A stretch of 64,000 nt of DNA from Eutreptiella sp. 'Long Island Sound 2002' (Eukaryota > Euglenozoa > Euglenophyceae > Eutreptiales > Eutreptiaceae). The stretch spans positions 37,980,433 through 38,044,432 of the forward strand of contig OZ038388.1 in the NCBI GenBank assembly GCA_964036045.1, in the 5' to 3' direction. Under the pieces are notes generated by a model. It saw only the letters and a list, made by a program, of their open reading frames with translations. It ran no database searches and was not told where the DNA came from. This document shows, piece by piece, positions 30,655 through 41,503 of the stretch (position 1 is its first letter; every line of letters starts with the position of its first letter). The translations under genes and the position numbers were made by a program.

Positions 30655-31770
30655 CATGTGGTCTCCTGCAACATACCTGGTACAGTTGTGGGTGGCTGCA
30701 AATTCGGATGTAGCGAATAAATTCACCTCTGACCCATGCCACACGGATGTGCCTAGGCACATTGGAATCCCAGGGAATATACTGACACGCATGCGTGTCC
30801 TTCCAGTGCACACAGGTGGTTAGGGGTTTCAGTGACATGAAGCACACGTCCAGGAAAACCACTTTGGTTGTTTGACCCACATGTTGCATTCCAAACGGTA
30901 GATCTGGGGGGTAGATGCCTCGTAGGGCTTGCTCCAGCTCAGAGGAGTGTTCAAGGGGGTGCAAAATTAGCCCATCGTCGATGTATCTGTTCAAAAAATG
31001 GTTACTGGGCAGCGGCGTCCGAATTTCAAACATTCTTAATACCAATTGGGCCCAGGGGGGTGCGGCGTTTGTACCCATGGTAAACCCTACACGTTGCAGA
31101 TATATCCCAATACCAGGGTTGACAAACACACCATGGTGGTAGACATAATCCAATAGTACCAATCCCAAACACAGGGCATCCTGGTCTGCCCTGTGGCATT
31201 CCATGTATGGCAATTGCTCACAAAGGTGATTCAAGTCCTCAGAGCTCACAGGGCCAAACATCGGTTTGATAAATGCAATCTCCACATCGGATATACACAG
31301 TTGATCAGGTTGGAGAGACAAAAACCACGAACGCCACCATGCAAACGCCCTCTTAAGGTGTTCCCAGGTTACTCTCGTGTACAGCGCATTGAAATCAAAC
31401 ACTGACAGTGCTACCTCGCTTACACCATCGGCTTGCAACTTAGCAAGTTGTTTGTGAACCCGGTCCAGGAGGTCGTAGGTGTCACACACAGGGGTGGCAA
31501 GGGGGTGCATTTTCTTGTCAATTTTCGGCAATATTTGACCAACAATTCCCGTTAGCACGGAACACGTGGTGGTGCATGCCATGCTCATACCCACAATAGG
31601 TCTCGAGGGAAACCGACCGAGTTTGATGGCTCGGGATTTGTGAATTTTCGCCAACAATCTAAATCTTGGGAGTCGTAAAACTTTGCACGCGTCAAAGAAC
31701 ACGCCAAAGAAATCACAAAGACTTGGTGGCAAATAAGGCAAAAGGAAAGATTCGACCTTAGACTTCCAAC
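30655..31770 (-). pseudogene. Penelope-like reverse transcriptase, central part
   Basis: Motifs run in RT order: FRLLAKIHKSRAIKLGRFPSRPIV (the K-I-H-K...R-P-I-V region typical of Penelope-like RTs), LSVFDFNALYTRV (motif A), VGFTMGTNAAPPWAQLVL (motif B), FLNRYIDDGLIL (motif C, YIDD, near 30980), then VVFLDVCF and the diagnostic YIPWDSNVPRHIRVAWVRG and EFIRYIRICSH. The piece is cut at 31770 by the tyrosine-recombinase element and at 30655 by the 1.6-kb element. Within itself it has no stop or frameshift. Confidence 0.85.
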
Positions 31771-31860
31771 CAAGGGATTCGCCTATAGGCGAATCACAAG
31801 ATTCACCCCACAATACCACTCATATGCACTATCACTTTAGAATCTTTGCAAGATTTTTGG
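31771..31860 (+). repeat. Split direct repeat A1
   Basis: This is 90 bp beginning CAAGGGATTCGCC and containing the hairpin GATTCGCC-TATA-GGCGAATC, with the shared run CATATGCACTATCACTTTAG. It is about 92 percent like A2; the loop changed from TATA to TTCA while the stem is preserved. Confidence 0.85.
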
Positions 31861-31901
31861 GTTCTCAGGCCCGTCACGCTAAGTAAGGAGATCCATACAA
31901 A

Positions 31902-32423
31902 ATGTCAGCCATCAGCATGGAGTCCCTCACCTTCAAAGACTTCGTCCCCAAGGGCCAGTTCGAGGTCTACAAGAGCACCCTCCCCGCAGACTCACTGTTG
32001 AAGACAAGGTACCGTGAGCTGGTGGCTGCCATCGGGGCCGTCTTCAAGGACCTGAGGACAGGACAGTTCCTCGATAGGGATATCATCTCCAAGCCCACAG
32101 TCCCGTCGACATGGAAGAAGCACCTTGTGGGCACAGTGTACATTCTGGATGTGGCACCATGGTGGTACCCTTCGGACCTGACTGAGGCCCTTGCTCCTTC
32201 AGTGCACTGCCGGTACATCGCGGACCGCGTCAGATGGGGTGTTGGGGAGATGCGCACTGCCACAAGGCGATTGACCGGGGAAAGTGTGACACAACTGATT
32301 GGAAAGGTCTACCTGTCAGACTCTGGGATGCCTCCGATGTTTGTGATTTCCGAGGCGGACTATGAGGCGCGGAAAAGGCGAGTCACGGATCAGACGACTC
32401 GAAGACACGCAGGCAAGGCCTAA
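31902..32423 (+). CDS. ORF1 of the LINE module
   Basis: The 173-codon ORF starts at ATG 42 bp after A1 and ends at TAA. It has no recognised domain; the composition is soluble alpha/beta (LVAAIGAVFKDLRTG, GTVYILDVAPWWYPSD) with a basic end (RKRRVTDQTTRRH). Its position before an endonuclease-RT ORF suggests the RNA-binding ORF1 protein of a LINE, but it could instead be the first ORF of the surrounding recombinase element. Confidence 0.55.
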   Translation: MSAISMESLTFKDFVPKGQFEVYKSTLPADSLLKTRYRELVAAIGAVFKDLRTGQFLDRDIISKPTVPSTWKKHLVGTVYILDVAPWWYPSDLTEALAPSVHCRYIADRVRWGVGEMRTATRRLTGESVTQLIGKVYLSDSGMPPMFVISEADYEARKRRVTDQTTRRHAGKA

Positions 32424-32437
32424 TCACGGCGGGAGAA

Positions 32438-32551
32438 ATGGCCAAGGCCATGGCGTTGGATGACCAAGTCGACAAGGTCATCAGCTCCCTCAAACGCAAG
32501 CGGGGCTTGAAGGAAGATGAGGCTTCGTCGTCCAATGGAGCAGCACGATGA
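32438..32551 (+). CDS. Small basic ORF overlapping the ORF2 start (ATGA)
   Basis: A 37-codon ORF (MAKAMALDDQVDKVISSLKRKRG) has a bipartite basic patch. Its TGA at 32549-32551 overlaps an ATG at 32548, an ATGA stop-start arrangement that LINEs use for reinitiation. It could be the spliced-off end of ORF1 after a frameshift. Confidence 0.4.
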   Translation: MAKAMALDDQVDKVISSLKRKRGLKEDEASSSNGAAR

Positions 32552-35500
32552 CGTCAGCATCAAGCATCCCTCTGAGCAGCACGCTCTGAGTATTGTCCCA
32601 AAATATCAATGGGTTTCAAACAAAAATAACCATGAGAAAGCGTACGTTAAAGCGCATAGTGGCCCTAGGGTCACTGCTGCGGTCCCTGGAGGTGGACTTC
32701 TTCGCCATCCAAGAGCCTCACTTCGTCACGGTGGAGGACCGTCAAGCAGGCATGCAGTGCTTGTCAAAGTACGGGTATGGCTTGGACGGACCACTTCATG
32801 AAGAAGGAAGGGGAGGAGTGGCACTGGCGTGGAAAACATCCAAGTGGACACTGCAGTCAATGAAGTTCTTGTCTCCCAGGGCGCTGAAAGCCTCACTGTC
32901 AAGTGGTCCACTGGAGATCACCATAGTTGTGGTCCACTTCCACCACAAGCACACGCGCCGACAGTCGCAATGGAAAGACATCGCCAAGGAGTTACATGGA
33001 CCAAACCTGATTTTATGTGCTGATCACAATAGTTTAGTTGTAAAACACAGGGACGCTTTCGCGCCCCCGGAGTTTGAGCATGACACGTCCTTACGTGCGA
33101 GAGACCAGGAGATAACGACCTTGGCGAAAGCGGGTCTGCAGGATGTTTGTGTGGACATTCAGTGTCCAACCCTGACGGACATCAAGGACAAGGAAGCATC
33201 GTGTCCGACAGGCTTCACATACGGCTACCCCCGAGAAGGAGAGCGACTCGACCCGCAGAGGCTACGCCGTATTGACCGCATCCACACAACATCCGAATTG
33301 CTGAGCCTGGCTACTAGCGTGTACCCCATGTTTGCTGCCAACTCAGACCACAAGGCGATCCTGGCTGAATTCAAACCCCCGTCTTTCGACACAGAGGACA
33401 CAGTCCCCAGATTCTACTGCCCAGAGACCATCCTTCAAGACCCGGAGGCAATGGAAGATCTGGAGACCTCTCTCAAGTCTATCAAGTCAACAGGGGATCA
33501 ATGGTGGGAGGAAGCACTGAGCTGCATCCAAAAGAAGGCGATCAACCATCAAAGGGAGCATAAACACAAAAAGCAGTCGGTAGAGCTACAAGCCCTACGG
33601 TTCCTGCGTGGCTCCACGAGAGACTCTGTCGCACCAGCGGTCTACCAATTTCTATCATCACTGGGGATTGCAGCAACAGATGCGGCAACAGCCTACACCC
33701 TCCTGATGGGGGTGTATGAAAAGGCTCAGCGTGACAGAACGGACGTCCAAGCTCAAGGGGGCGATCACGACCGGGGAAACTTTAGGAGATCTGAGAACGC
33801 AAAGGAACGAATTGTATCGGTTAATGCGGGAGTTGCAGGAGCGAAAGAAACTTCAACAGCTGGTATCCAGGACAGGCTCAGCGATACGGGGGGCAAAGGC
33901 GGTGGCAAAAGAGCTGGTGGACCATTGGGACAAAGTGTCCACCCCGACGGGATCCACTGAAGAAGATTGTGTAGCCTATCTGAAGTTGTTAGGAGTGGAA
34001 CAGCGGCTGCGCAAGGCAGGTCGACTCCTTTTCAAGCAACTATCCCTGGGCATAGTTCATGAAGGCCTTAAGAGGCTGAACAGCAACAGTTCCCCTGGAT
34101 TGGATGGCTTCTCGGCAAAATTCTTCAAGAGGTTCTCGGGCATCTTCGAACCGCAAATGTATGACTCAATGAAACGCTTCCTCGAAGTGGGCAAAATGCC
34201 GGAGACATGGACCTCGGGAGTGGTGACAATGATCCCCAAGACGAAGGCGATGCAGACACCAGATTCGCTCCGACCAATTGCACTGCAAACTACAAGGCAG
34301 AAGTGGCTCACCAACATCCTCCTGATCCAGTTAGAGGATGTACTCCTCCACTGTATCCCGTCACACCAACCAGGTTTCCTTCGACACAGAAGCATACTCC
34401 AGCATGTCTATGGGCCACGGGCACTCTGGGATGGCTTAAGTGAAGGAGCGGCGGTATCAGTAGACTTCAAAAATGCTTTCCCCACGATGTCTCACGAGAT
34501 GGTGTCGGCAGCACTGGGTCTAATGTGCATACCATTCTTGTATATCCGTCTGATTCTACACCTTTTGCGAGCTCCGTATCTATACTCCGTTGGAAAAGGA
34601 TACGTCCCAAGTGTTTACCACCACCCGAGGGCAGGCACACGCCAGGGGGATCCACTCTCCCCGGCGCTGTTCTCCCTGGTGGCATCTTTGGTGATTTTCC
34701 CACTAAAAGACCTGGGTCCAGAACTGACTATCATGATGTATGCAGACGACCTCATCATTTTCTTTGATGGAAGAGCCAACCCACAGCTGTTGAAGAGGGT
34801 ATGGGAAGTGGTTTCACGTTTTGGACAGTTCTCGGGGTTGAAGGTCAACCTGAACAAAACGGCAGCGATAGTTCGCAACTGTGGGGGAATGGAGTGGGCG
34901 AGGTGCTTTCGGGACATTGGAGTGGATGTCAAAAACTTCGTCAAGTATTTGGGTGTGCGCTTGGGGAATATTCGGCACCAACAAGACGACCAAGGATGGG
35001 GGCTGACGATAGAGCAGGCCTTCGCACCAGCGCTGCAAGAGGCCTTCCGTCGCGCAAGGGTGATATCCACACTGCAACTGTCCATGAACGAACGTGCATT
35101 CATGCTGACATCATGGATTCTGCCGGTTGTGGCATGGGTATCCAAGGCATACTACGCCCCAGTCTCGGTGATCAGACAACTGAAGTTGGTGTACCAACAG
35201 CTGCGGAATCACCCTACCAATCCTCTCACCACCAAGAACGCAAGGGGGACTGGCACTACCAGAGCCAGAGCTGTTTCTTATGCACCAGGCAGCGGCTCCG
35301 TTCGTCAGCCTGTTGGGAGAGCCTCACAAATTCCCTGGCAAGGCAGTGGAGACCTTCTATGCATGGGCAACAGCCATAGGGTTCACACCATCCAAGGACA
35401 ACCTTCCATATATTCAACTGGGCATGGTCCGAACGGCAGATCTCACATTTCTGGGATGGTCGGCAAAGGCACACTCCAACATTCAGCGAGTGGCCCCGCA

Positions 35501-37364
35501 GGTGGCCCCCCCGGCAAACCGGGACCGCCTGCCGTCGTGGCACTCTGTGTATTTCCGAAATGAGTTCCGCTGCTCCTACTACAACACAAAATTGATCCGG
35601 CAGGGGGTGCTGACGTGGGGTCAATTCCAAACCTTTGAGGACGCAAGATCGTTCAATGCACTGCCTCGGACATGGAAAGGGGTCTACAATCATGGCGGAC
35701 GACTCCTCAACAAAGTCCCGTCACAAGCGGGGTTTGATACCCCCGCAGTCCATACCCAAAACTGGACCAGGGCATGGCTGCTCCAGTTCTACGGCTCTCA
35801 GCCAGGGGTCCGCGACCCGCAAACACCGGAGGTATGGGAACAGTTGGCACAGGCACAGCTACCACCGAGGGCTCAGGACTTTGCGCGAAAGGCGCTGTGG
35901 CACAAACTGACCGTACATGCAAGAGTCTACAAGAGATCAGGCACGGACAAGTGCCCGGTGTGCTCACAAAAGGAGACGGTTAAACACGCGATGGTTGAAT
36001 GCCCTATGTTCAAAGCGGCGGCGGCGGTTATACAGCACTACTATGGCCAGGTGGAAACTGATAACGGGACATCCACAGTTCGAGACATGATGGAGTCCGA
36101 CGACCAAGAATGGTTACTGAAAACAAACCAAGGCTGGGCGATGTGGTCAGCAAGAAGTGCCCACTGGCGGTACCGATGCGAAGTCAAGGCAGGAGCGTCG
36201 CCGGTGTTCACGTCATACCTAACAACATGGCTAAGGGAGCTATGTGACTGGGTGGGATTTTACACAGGGGAGCGCAGGGAACAATGGAAAGGCTTTCAAA
36301 AATCACTGGAACAACTTCGAGACACCGGAGTGCAGCCGCGACAAGGGGAAGTGCAAGTACATGTGCGATTGAATGCATGGTGGCAAACACACACGGAGTG
36401 CTTCACCCAAGAGAAATCAGCCGACAATCATAGTTGGCAAAGGGCAACGGAATCACGTCCGAAGCGCCCGAGGCAGGCAGGCCCAGGAGTGCTACAAGGA
36501 GTGCAAGATTTGATTGCAGAACTGGTGGAGAAGGGCTACATGATAGTGTACACAGACGGATCGTCGAAGCGACTGAGCCACAAGGACATGCGCAAGGCCG
36601 GGGGATTTGGCGTGTTCGCGGCGGAAGACGACCAAGGACCAGAGGTGCGCTTCTGTGGCTACGTACCAACACATCACAGGCAAACAAACAACGGAGCAGA
36701 GCTTTGGGCTGCCGTGGAAGCCTTACAGGGATTCCGGGTGCCAAAACTGGCAATCCTCACCGACTCGCAATACCTGCAGCTGGGAGCGACTGGCAGGGCC
36801 CAACACTGGAAGTCAAAGGGATGGACAACCACATCTGGAAAACTGCAAGTCCACGTCCCAGTCTGGGAAATGCTGCTCCAGGAAATGGCGACGCCGGGAA
36901 GAGAAGTCAGGTGGGAACATGTCCCAGCACATGTCAACGTGCAGGGAAATGAGGTGGCGAATGGACTGGCCATAGAAGGCATGTGTTCAAGCCCACATTG
37001 GTCACAACATGTTGCACCAAATTCATCATCAGGGACAGAGTCCACGGTAGGCTTGAGGGGAGGGTCGGGATCAGAGTCAGAGGGCACCAGGGCACTTTGG
37101 TCATCGTTGGGGATGGTACCCATGGACAGTGATCAACTGACAGGGGAAGCATCCGGGGAGCCGGCACCACGTGAGATGGGACCATACACCCCAAGCAGTA
37201 CAGAAAGTGAGGAAATGAGGACAGGACACACACACCAGGGACTGCTGTCGAGTGCACTGTCTGCAGCGGACACACTGTCCTTCAGCACTGATGTGAGTGA
37301 CACCAGGCGGCAGCGCAAGAAGCGGAGGCTCAGGAAACGCAGGAACCCAGGACAGGGTCGATAA
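32548..37364 (+). pseudogene. LINE ORF2: AP endonuclease, RT, zinc knuckle, RNase H (frameshifted)
   Basis: Three overlapping frames make one polyprotein. (1) 32548-33750: an in-frame TGA at 32587 follows 13 codons; then LSQNINGF, FFAIQEPHF and NSDHKAIL mark an APE-type endonuclease. (2) About 33750-35215: RT with NSSPGLDGFSAKFFK, VSVDFKNAFPTMSHEM, ARQGDPLSPALFSLVAS-like motif B and MYADDLIIFF (YADD at 34739-34750). (3) 35215-37364: GGLALPEPELFLMHQAAAPF, a CCHC knuckle (CPVCSQKETVKHAMVEC), and RNase H with VYTDGSS, NNGAELWAAVEAL, ILTDSQYLQLG and HVPAHVNVQGNEVANGLA; then a Ser-rich, Arg/Lys-rich tail. Frames 1, 2 and 0 follow each other, so at least two indels plus the TGA disable it. The EN-RT-RNH layout is that of I-type or related LINEs. 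Confidence 0.85.
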
Positions 37365-37559
37365 TGACAGAGCCAGTAGCCCTTTTACAATGGTGCTGTC
37401 AGAGGTTCCAAGCACAACAATGCATGTCGGATAAATCTGTGTTCTGACGCAGAGTTTGCATCACATGAGCTGCGTTTTGTCGCACTGAGCAGCAACACGC
37501 AAAGGAGAACTCCAAGCAGCTGAACGCCGCGTCCTGTCGCGAACAGGCACCCAGGCGTC
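37365..37559. other. Spacer after the LINE module
   Basis: No ORF, no poly-A tail and no recognisable target duplication mark the 3' end of the LINE, so its exact border is unknown. Confidence 0.4.
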
Positions 37560-38201
37560 ATGCCGTCTGGAAAGACGCAGCAGGAGAAGGGATCACAACA
37601 GCAGCGGTATGGCCCATACACACACATCCAGCTAACCCCAAAGAAGGTCAAGCCGCAGCAAGAACGCCAGCGTTTCAAAGTGCAAGCACTGAGTCAGCTG
37701 GACGCCATTGCGAACGAAGGACTGCAAGCAGCTGAAGCAGAGCTGACCACAATGGCCTGGGCCCGCAACCAGCAGATCTAGCTTCGACTGGACCAACCAC
37801 ATGACACCAGGATGCAATGTGAGATTGTGGACAACCATGGGGAACCACTGCTAATGAGCAATCAGGAGCTCTACTCGGTGATGGTCCAGATCAACTGGAC
37901 CCTGAAGTCCCAGGCTCTGGCGAACATGCAGGTCCAGTGGCGACCCAAAAGTGCAGGCAAGTGGCACCCGTTCCAGTGGGAGGCGATCCTCCACTGTCCG
38001 ACGGCAGAAGGACACGGAGCGGTGCCCTCCTCGGTGAGCAGAACTGGAGATTGCATGCATGTGTGGCTGGCAGGCCGAGCGGACCTCTTGCGGTTGTTCC
38101 AAAGAACGCTCTTCAGGCAGGCGGACCCGGTACCCGGGGACGCTGTGCGGTTCCTCTACACGCTGCTGAACACACCCCCATGCGAAAGAAGATACGCATG
38201 A
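37560..38201 (+). pseudogene. Unknown ORF with in-frame TAG
   Basis: One frame of 213 codons is broken by a TAG at 37779-37781 (NQQI then LRLDQPHDTRMQC). The first part is Gln/Lys-rich (QQEKGSQQQRYG, KKVKPQQERQRFKVQ); the second has a folded look (LYSVMVQINWTLKSQ, HVWLAGRADLLRLFQRTLF). No domain is recognised. It may be a gag-type ORF of the recombinase element. Confidence 0.45.
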
Positions 38202-38251
38202 CAGGGGATGACACAAAGGAGAAGAAGAATGGAGCGCATGGTGCAGATACC

Positions 38252-38330
38252 CTATCGTCGTGGCTCAGTGGATACACCACACCTCTTCTGTCCCGTGGAG
38301 GATGGTTCGAACCCCGGGGGGGATAGAGAT
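38252..38330 (+). repeat. tRNA-derived SINE-like head
   Basis: It contains an A-box-like TGGCTCAGTGGATACACC and a B-box GGTTCGAACCC 33 bp further on, within 75 nt bounded by CTATC and GATAG that can pair. The T-stem does not form, so it is not a functional tRNA. It is followed by a purine-rich stretch (gagagagagagaaagaggg). Related phrases with gtggtgggttcgagct recur at 38520-38563 and 38993-39045. Confidence 0.55.
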
Positions 38331-39204
38331 GCACCGAACAACCCGAACCCCTTTTTTGAGCGCGAGAGAGAGAGAGAGAAAGAGGGAGAGAGAGAGGGAG
38401 GGTAGAGCACAGTGGGAGAGCACAGTGGGAAAGGAACAGAGAGGAGCAACAGGAGAGACAGAGCAGGGGAGAGCAAGAGAGAATGGGAGGGAGAGAGTAG
38501 GAGAGAGACCCACAGGGCAAGAGACCGGGGCTAACCGGCGCAAAGGGAGGGTGGTGGGTTCGAGCTGACCAGGGTGGCTTCGAGCTGACCAAGGTAAATG
38601 GGACACCACGGCAGCACGGAACAGTCAAGAAATGAAAAAGCAGGGCGCCGTAGCGCCCCTGAGCCACAGGCTCGACACGTCGTCACGTGTTGAACAGCTG
38701 AAGCATGCCTGGGGCTGCGAGAGTGCGGCCCACGTAAGACAGCTGGAAGACAGCGGGCAAGAAAAAGCAAACAGCATGCGCATGAATGTGCACGCATGGT
38801 GTGGTACTGAAAAGGTATGCGCCACACACAGTACAGCAATGATCTGTTGAGGTGACCGGCAGCCGGAACTTTTGTTGAAATGTTGAGACGCCTTTGCGCC
38901 GCCAAAGGCGCCTTTGCGCCCCCGAGGATCGGGTACGACATGTCCTCACGTACCACAGAGCAAGTGCATGACAGGGGCACGACCTGCAGGGCAAGGGTTA
39001 GAGACTAACCGGCACTGTGGGAGGGTGGTGGGTGCGAGCTTACCTCAGAGTCCACAGGACCGAAGCCAAAGCACAGTCAGCAGCCACCTGGTGTGGTACA
39101 GAACTGGACTGCGCTGCAGTGCAGCAAGGAAAACACTGAACAATGTGGTTATGACCATGCGCCTGTGACATGGGGGCGTATGCGAGCCCAGTTTCCGTTG
39201 CCTC
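38331..39204. other. Non-coding leader region of the recombinase element
   Basis: It contains the GA-rich tract 38357-38500, a duplicated phrase (ctaaccggc...gggagggtggtggg at about 38530 and 39007), and the short internal repeat gcgcctttgcgcc at 38888-38922. No supported gene. Confidence 0.45.
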
Positions 39205-40287
39205 ATGGCCGCAGACCACTTGGCGAGAGCGGCAGTGGAAATCATGCACCGCATCAGAGAGCGGGGGTGGACCACGACAAATGGCTGCAGGACCTCAAGG
39301 TGGCCTCTGGCTGGGAAGAAGATCCACTCAAACTCCTCCACGCCATTGCTGGCTATGAGAGCTGCCGTCGATGCACAATTGAGGTCCAGACAGGGGAGTT
39401 CAAGGCGAAAAAGGAGACGGGCTCAGCGACGAGATCAGGGCTCGCATCAAGTCGTTTCTGGAGTCGCAGTGGAGCACTTTTGAGAAGCTCTGCTCCAGTG
39501 CCGAAATCGCGAAAGCGGGAATGGAGGTGGCACAGCTGGCAGCCAAGCACCGCCTGGCCATCCGAGAGTTTGCTGAGGGCATCCCGGAGACCCGAAAGCC
39601 AGAAGACCCCGAATTTGTGCTCAAGGCAATGGGAGCACTGGCCCTCTTCGACAACTTCAAGTGGATCATCATCCGGGAAGGCCACAAGCTGAACCTGGTA
39701 TCGGCAGATGCATCAGATGTGGGGAAGCCAGACGCATCTTCAGACCCGGAGGAGCAGGAGATCTCAAAACAGATGGAGGCGCTCAAAGTGAGACTGGAGC
39801 ACAAGCGGAGAGCAAAAATTGTGAGACCCCTGACCCCTGCAGCTCGGACGAGTTTGTTGAGGCCCCTGGAAATGCCAAATGGATGCGTGAGACGACGGCT
39901 TCAGTGAAGAAATTCCTGGAGTCCAACGAGGAGGACAAAGGGGAGACGCTGGCAAAGGAGCTGTGGGAGGTGATGCTGGTCTCCAAGGACAACTATAAAG
40001 AGAAGTACCCCAGCGGGGGCCACAGTGTGACTGGTGGCTCACATAAGGGCACCGGGAAGCAACCATAATCCCGGGTTACGGCGAGGTCTGCCAAGGAGTT
40101 GGAACGATTGGGAGCCCGCACATGGATTGAAGCGACCCGCAAAGGGAGATTCAGGTTCGCGGAGTTGGAGAACATCACCTACTACTGCACTGCGAGAGGC
40201 GACAACGCATATGACGCGGCGAAGGGCCCCCCGGGGCCTTGTGGAGAATGTGGAGACAGCCACTGGATATGGGACTGCGAGAACTGA
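39205..40287 (+). pseudogene. Gag-like gene with zinc knuckle, frameshifted
   Basis: The coding path begins MAADHLARAAVEIMHRIRERG, then changes frame near 39270 (after ggggg), near 39410 (after gcgaaaaagg) and near 39820 (after gcaaaaatt), each time in the same direction, and meets an in-frame TAA at 40066. Coding pieces include DKWLQDLKVASGWEEDPLKLL, EIRARIKSFLESQWSTFEKL, EFVLKAMGALALFDNFKW and KKFLESNEEDKGETLAKELW, and finally GPCGECGDSHWIWDCEN. This last is a CX2CX3HX4C zinc knuckle as in Gag nucleocapsids. The shared direction of the shifts at homopolymers suggests deletions, or sequencing error. Confidence 0.55.
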
Positions 40288-40317
40288 CTTCCCCCGGAAG
40301 GGGGGGGAGGGGGGGGC

Positions 40318-41503
40318 ATGGCGGAGGATAGCCCAAACAGGTTCCTTTGGCATGAAGGAGAAGTGGAAGGGGAGAGTGAAGACGACGAGATCCCCAGGGA
40401 ATGGCCGGCATACCGACGGGCATATGCCGCATTGTGTCGAGCCCAGGCGGACAGCAAGGATGGGGTCCTGGGAAGCAACTGGCAAGTCCTCGCAAACTCC
40501 TGTAGCACGACATCCTTGCGCACGTACAAGACACGAATGCGACGACTCCGACAGACGCATATGGCCCGGCCGGAGTGGGGACCATACAAGGTCGTGGATT
40601 CAGTCGTGTGTGATGCCATTCGAGAGGGAAAAGGCAGCAGTTCGGTCAAAACAATCCTCAATGCGGCGGCCATGGCATTCACCATGGGGGTGGTAAGCGA
40701 GCCGGTCCCAAAACGGCTGTGGAAGGCATTCAAGGCAGCACAGCGACTGGAAGAGAAGTCAACACAGGAGTAGGGCAGCTTTGAGGCTCTGCAGATCACG
40801 GCACAGCAAGGCGGATTCAGAGCTGGAGTGGTGTGTGGTGGGACTCGCGGTACTTTCAACGCTGCTGGGCCTCAGAGTCGGCGAGGCGGCCAGCATCAGC
40901 TTCCACAGGCTGGGGGTTTTGGCAGGAACGGCGGAGTTCTATGACCGCAAAGTCCATAGGGCTTGGATTACCCGTACGGTTTCAGGAGTGGCCCTCAAAT
41001 GGTTGCAGTTCTGCGCCTGGATTGCACAAAGATGCTGGGACCTCGACAAGTTCCAGCGACTGGTCTTTGAGGACAAACTGCAGAATGTCATGGCGACCCT
41101 TTTGCGTGGATCCAAGTCAAAGGACCTCAGGTGGCATGCATGGCGACGCCTGGGCCCAGCGACCATGTACAAGGCTGGAGGCAAGATCCCTAGCATCAAG
41201 GCGTGGTTCCGGTGGAGGAGCACAAGAACGGCAATGGCCTACATCAACTGCCCGCACCCAGGGCGCATCCGGCACCCGTTCACAACGCCTACCCCCCCCA
41301 GTTACCTCAAGGGGAGGCCATGGATTGCGGGAACGGCAACCAGGCGGTGTACGGAGTTCTGGGCCCCTGAGGCCTACGATATCCCTGAGGGGAACGCCCC
41401 AGAGAGCGACTCTGGAGATTCCACGTGCTCTGGGTCATCCTCAGATAGCCCCTCACCTCGGAAGGCCGATGGCAGGAGGGGAAAGAGGAGACGCAGCGCG
41501 TGA
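40318..41503 (+). pseudogene. Tyrosine recombinase of the DIRS-like element
   Basis: The N-terminal frame (40318-40773) is a core-binding helix bundle (TSLRTYKTRMRRLRQTH, SVKTILNAAAMAFTMG). After a frame change near 40775 the catalytic part follows: LLGLRVGEAASISFHRLG (first catalytic Arg), LRWHAWRRLGPATMYKAGG (the H-x-x-R motif) and RWRSTRTAMAYI with the candidate nucleophile Tyr. This enzyme would recombine a circular DNA copy into the genome. The frameshift suggests decay. Its position before RT-RNase H is not the order of the best-known DIRS and Ngaro elements. Confidence 0.75.

Noticed and set aside
32726-32987. Short minus-strand ORFs within the LINE
   Set aside because: They overlap the strongly supported endonuclease-RT coding sequence in antisense.
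38252-38326. Functional tRNA gene (75 nt with A and B boxes)
   Set aside because: The T-stem has only two pairs and the acceptor stem five; better explained as a SINE head. The same holds for 63230-63290 and 63340-63406.
38113-38667. Ser/Leu/Pro-rich 184-codon minus-strand ORF
   Set aside because: It is the complement of a GA-rich tract and the SINE head; low-complexity composition without domain support.
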